From Cladochytrium replicatum (Eukaryota > Chytridiomycota > Chytridiomycetes > Cladochytriales > Cladochytriaceae): a stretch of DNA of 64,000 bases. The stretch covers positions 186,001-250,000 of the forward strand of contig JAHLKD010000037.1 in the NCBI GenBank assembly GCA_025526935.1, in the 5' to 3' direction. Position 1 is the first letter of the stretch, and each line of letters begins with the position of its first letter. The notes under the pieces were generated by a model. It saw only the letters and a list, made by a program, of their open reading frames with translations, was not told the origin of the DNA and made no database searches. Positions 63,584-64,000 of this stretch are shown here, piece by piece. A program made the position numbers and the translations under genes.

Positions 63584-64000
63584 TTACTTGCGAACGCCTT
63601 GACTTGCTCTAGGCTTTTCTGGCGGAGTTCGGTCTGAACATCCTTGTTGTCCGCATTCGGGTTCGTTTGCGACATTATTGCAGTTATCGAAGTACGCACC
63701 ACTGTTTGACAGCACCGAGACGTACAGCGCGTTCAGTGAGCCTTCCTCTTCCATCTCCCTCAGGATCAGAAATCCTCTCAGAGTGGCAAGCTCAGTGCGA
63801 AGTCCTTGGGCTGTCGCTTCCTGCTCAGTGATCTGTGCCCGGAGCTTCTCCAATTCATGTATCCGGCTGGATCACTCCCTCATCTTGGTCCTCCAAATGC
63901 TGTGCCCTGTTTCTGCGACTGACAGGAGGGAGAGAACGACTTGTTACATTGCATCCATCTCTAAAGTGTCCAACAACCCGGCACTTTGAGCACCACGCAT
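63584..64000 (-). pseudogene. Partial locus at window edge: CCHC zinc knuckle followed by coiled coil, frame-broken as read
   Basis: On the minus strand, codons near 63990-63948 read CSKCRVVGHFRDGC, a perfect CX2CX4HX4C zinc knuckle, continuing SRSLPPVSRRNRAQHLEDQ until a TGA near 63878. In another frame from about 63865 a coiled-coil-like part (IHELEKLRAQITEQEATAQGLRTELATL) runs to the stop at 63584, ending KPRASQGVRK. No splice pair joining the two frames was found, so this may be a broken Gag-like gene or a gene with an unseen intron. The 5' part lies beyond the window. Confidence 0.4.

Overview
The window looks like nuclear DNA of a zoosporic (flagellated) fungus, most likely a chytrid. 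Genes carry many short GT-AG introns (about 41 to 67 nt, one of 217 nt in a glutaredoxin gene). Housekeeping genes are fungal or eukaryotic in type: Whi3/Scw1-like RRM protein, TSR1, ceramide synthase, monothiol glutaredoxin, F-box and MOSC proteins. One gene encodes the p28/DNALI1 axonemal dynein light chain, which a non-flagellated fungus would not be expected to keep. Exon models were built by hand from splice signals, frame continuity and family conservation. All joined models quoted are multiples of three, but no transcript evidence was available.

Layout. 1-6.2 kb: 3' part of a Whi3-like RRM gene, a low-complexity hypothetical gene and a multi-pass membrane protein gene. 7.0-9.3 kb: a frameshift-riddled pseudogene with proline-rich repeats and a C-terminal zinc-ribbon remnant. 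9.4-18.2 kb: two alpha/beta hydrolases, a TilS-like C-terminal domain protein, a small two-helix membrane protein and an intronless TetX-like flavin monooxygenase. 18.4-21.9 kb: one intact steroid-5-alpha-reductase family gene, two decayed copies of it and an ankyrin-like repeat relic. 22.0-34.9 kb: TSR1 (13 exons), a C2H2 zinc-finger factor, a cysteine-rich single-pass membrane protein, ceramide synthase, a J-domain protein and DNALI1. 35-48 kb: a repeat-rich block with a tRNA-Lys gene, then a head-to-tail series of non-LTR retroelements. In order these are a 5'-truncated LINE, a tRNA-derived SINE, two ORF1-only LINE derivatives and a LINE 5' half with endonuclease. Each unit starts directly or within a few tens of bases after the poly-A tail of the previous one. 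The last unit is followed by a CGGGT-rich segment, an intact coiled-coil gene of unknown function, 97-bp tandem repeats and a further LINE fragment. 48.5-52.5 kb: glutaredoxin-5, an F-box protein and a MOSC protein.

The most unusual content is at 52.9-63.2 kb. A tandem pair of genes encodes a very large predicted transmembrane oxidoreductase. The intact copy (59048-63231, 1305 residues) joins, in order, a signal peptide, a DOMON domain, a cytochrome b561 membrane core, a cytochrome b5-like heme domain (HPGG), and a cytochrome-b5-reductase-type FAD/NAD(P) module with an SH3-like segment inside its nucleotide-binding half. This layout could form a single-polypeptide electron wire from cytosolic NAD(P)H to an extracellular DOMON heme. 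The upstream copy (52951-57227) has the same exon pattern but carries a 31-bp deletion through the DOMON heme-ligand region and two single-base losses, so it is probably a pseudogene.
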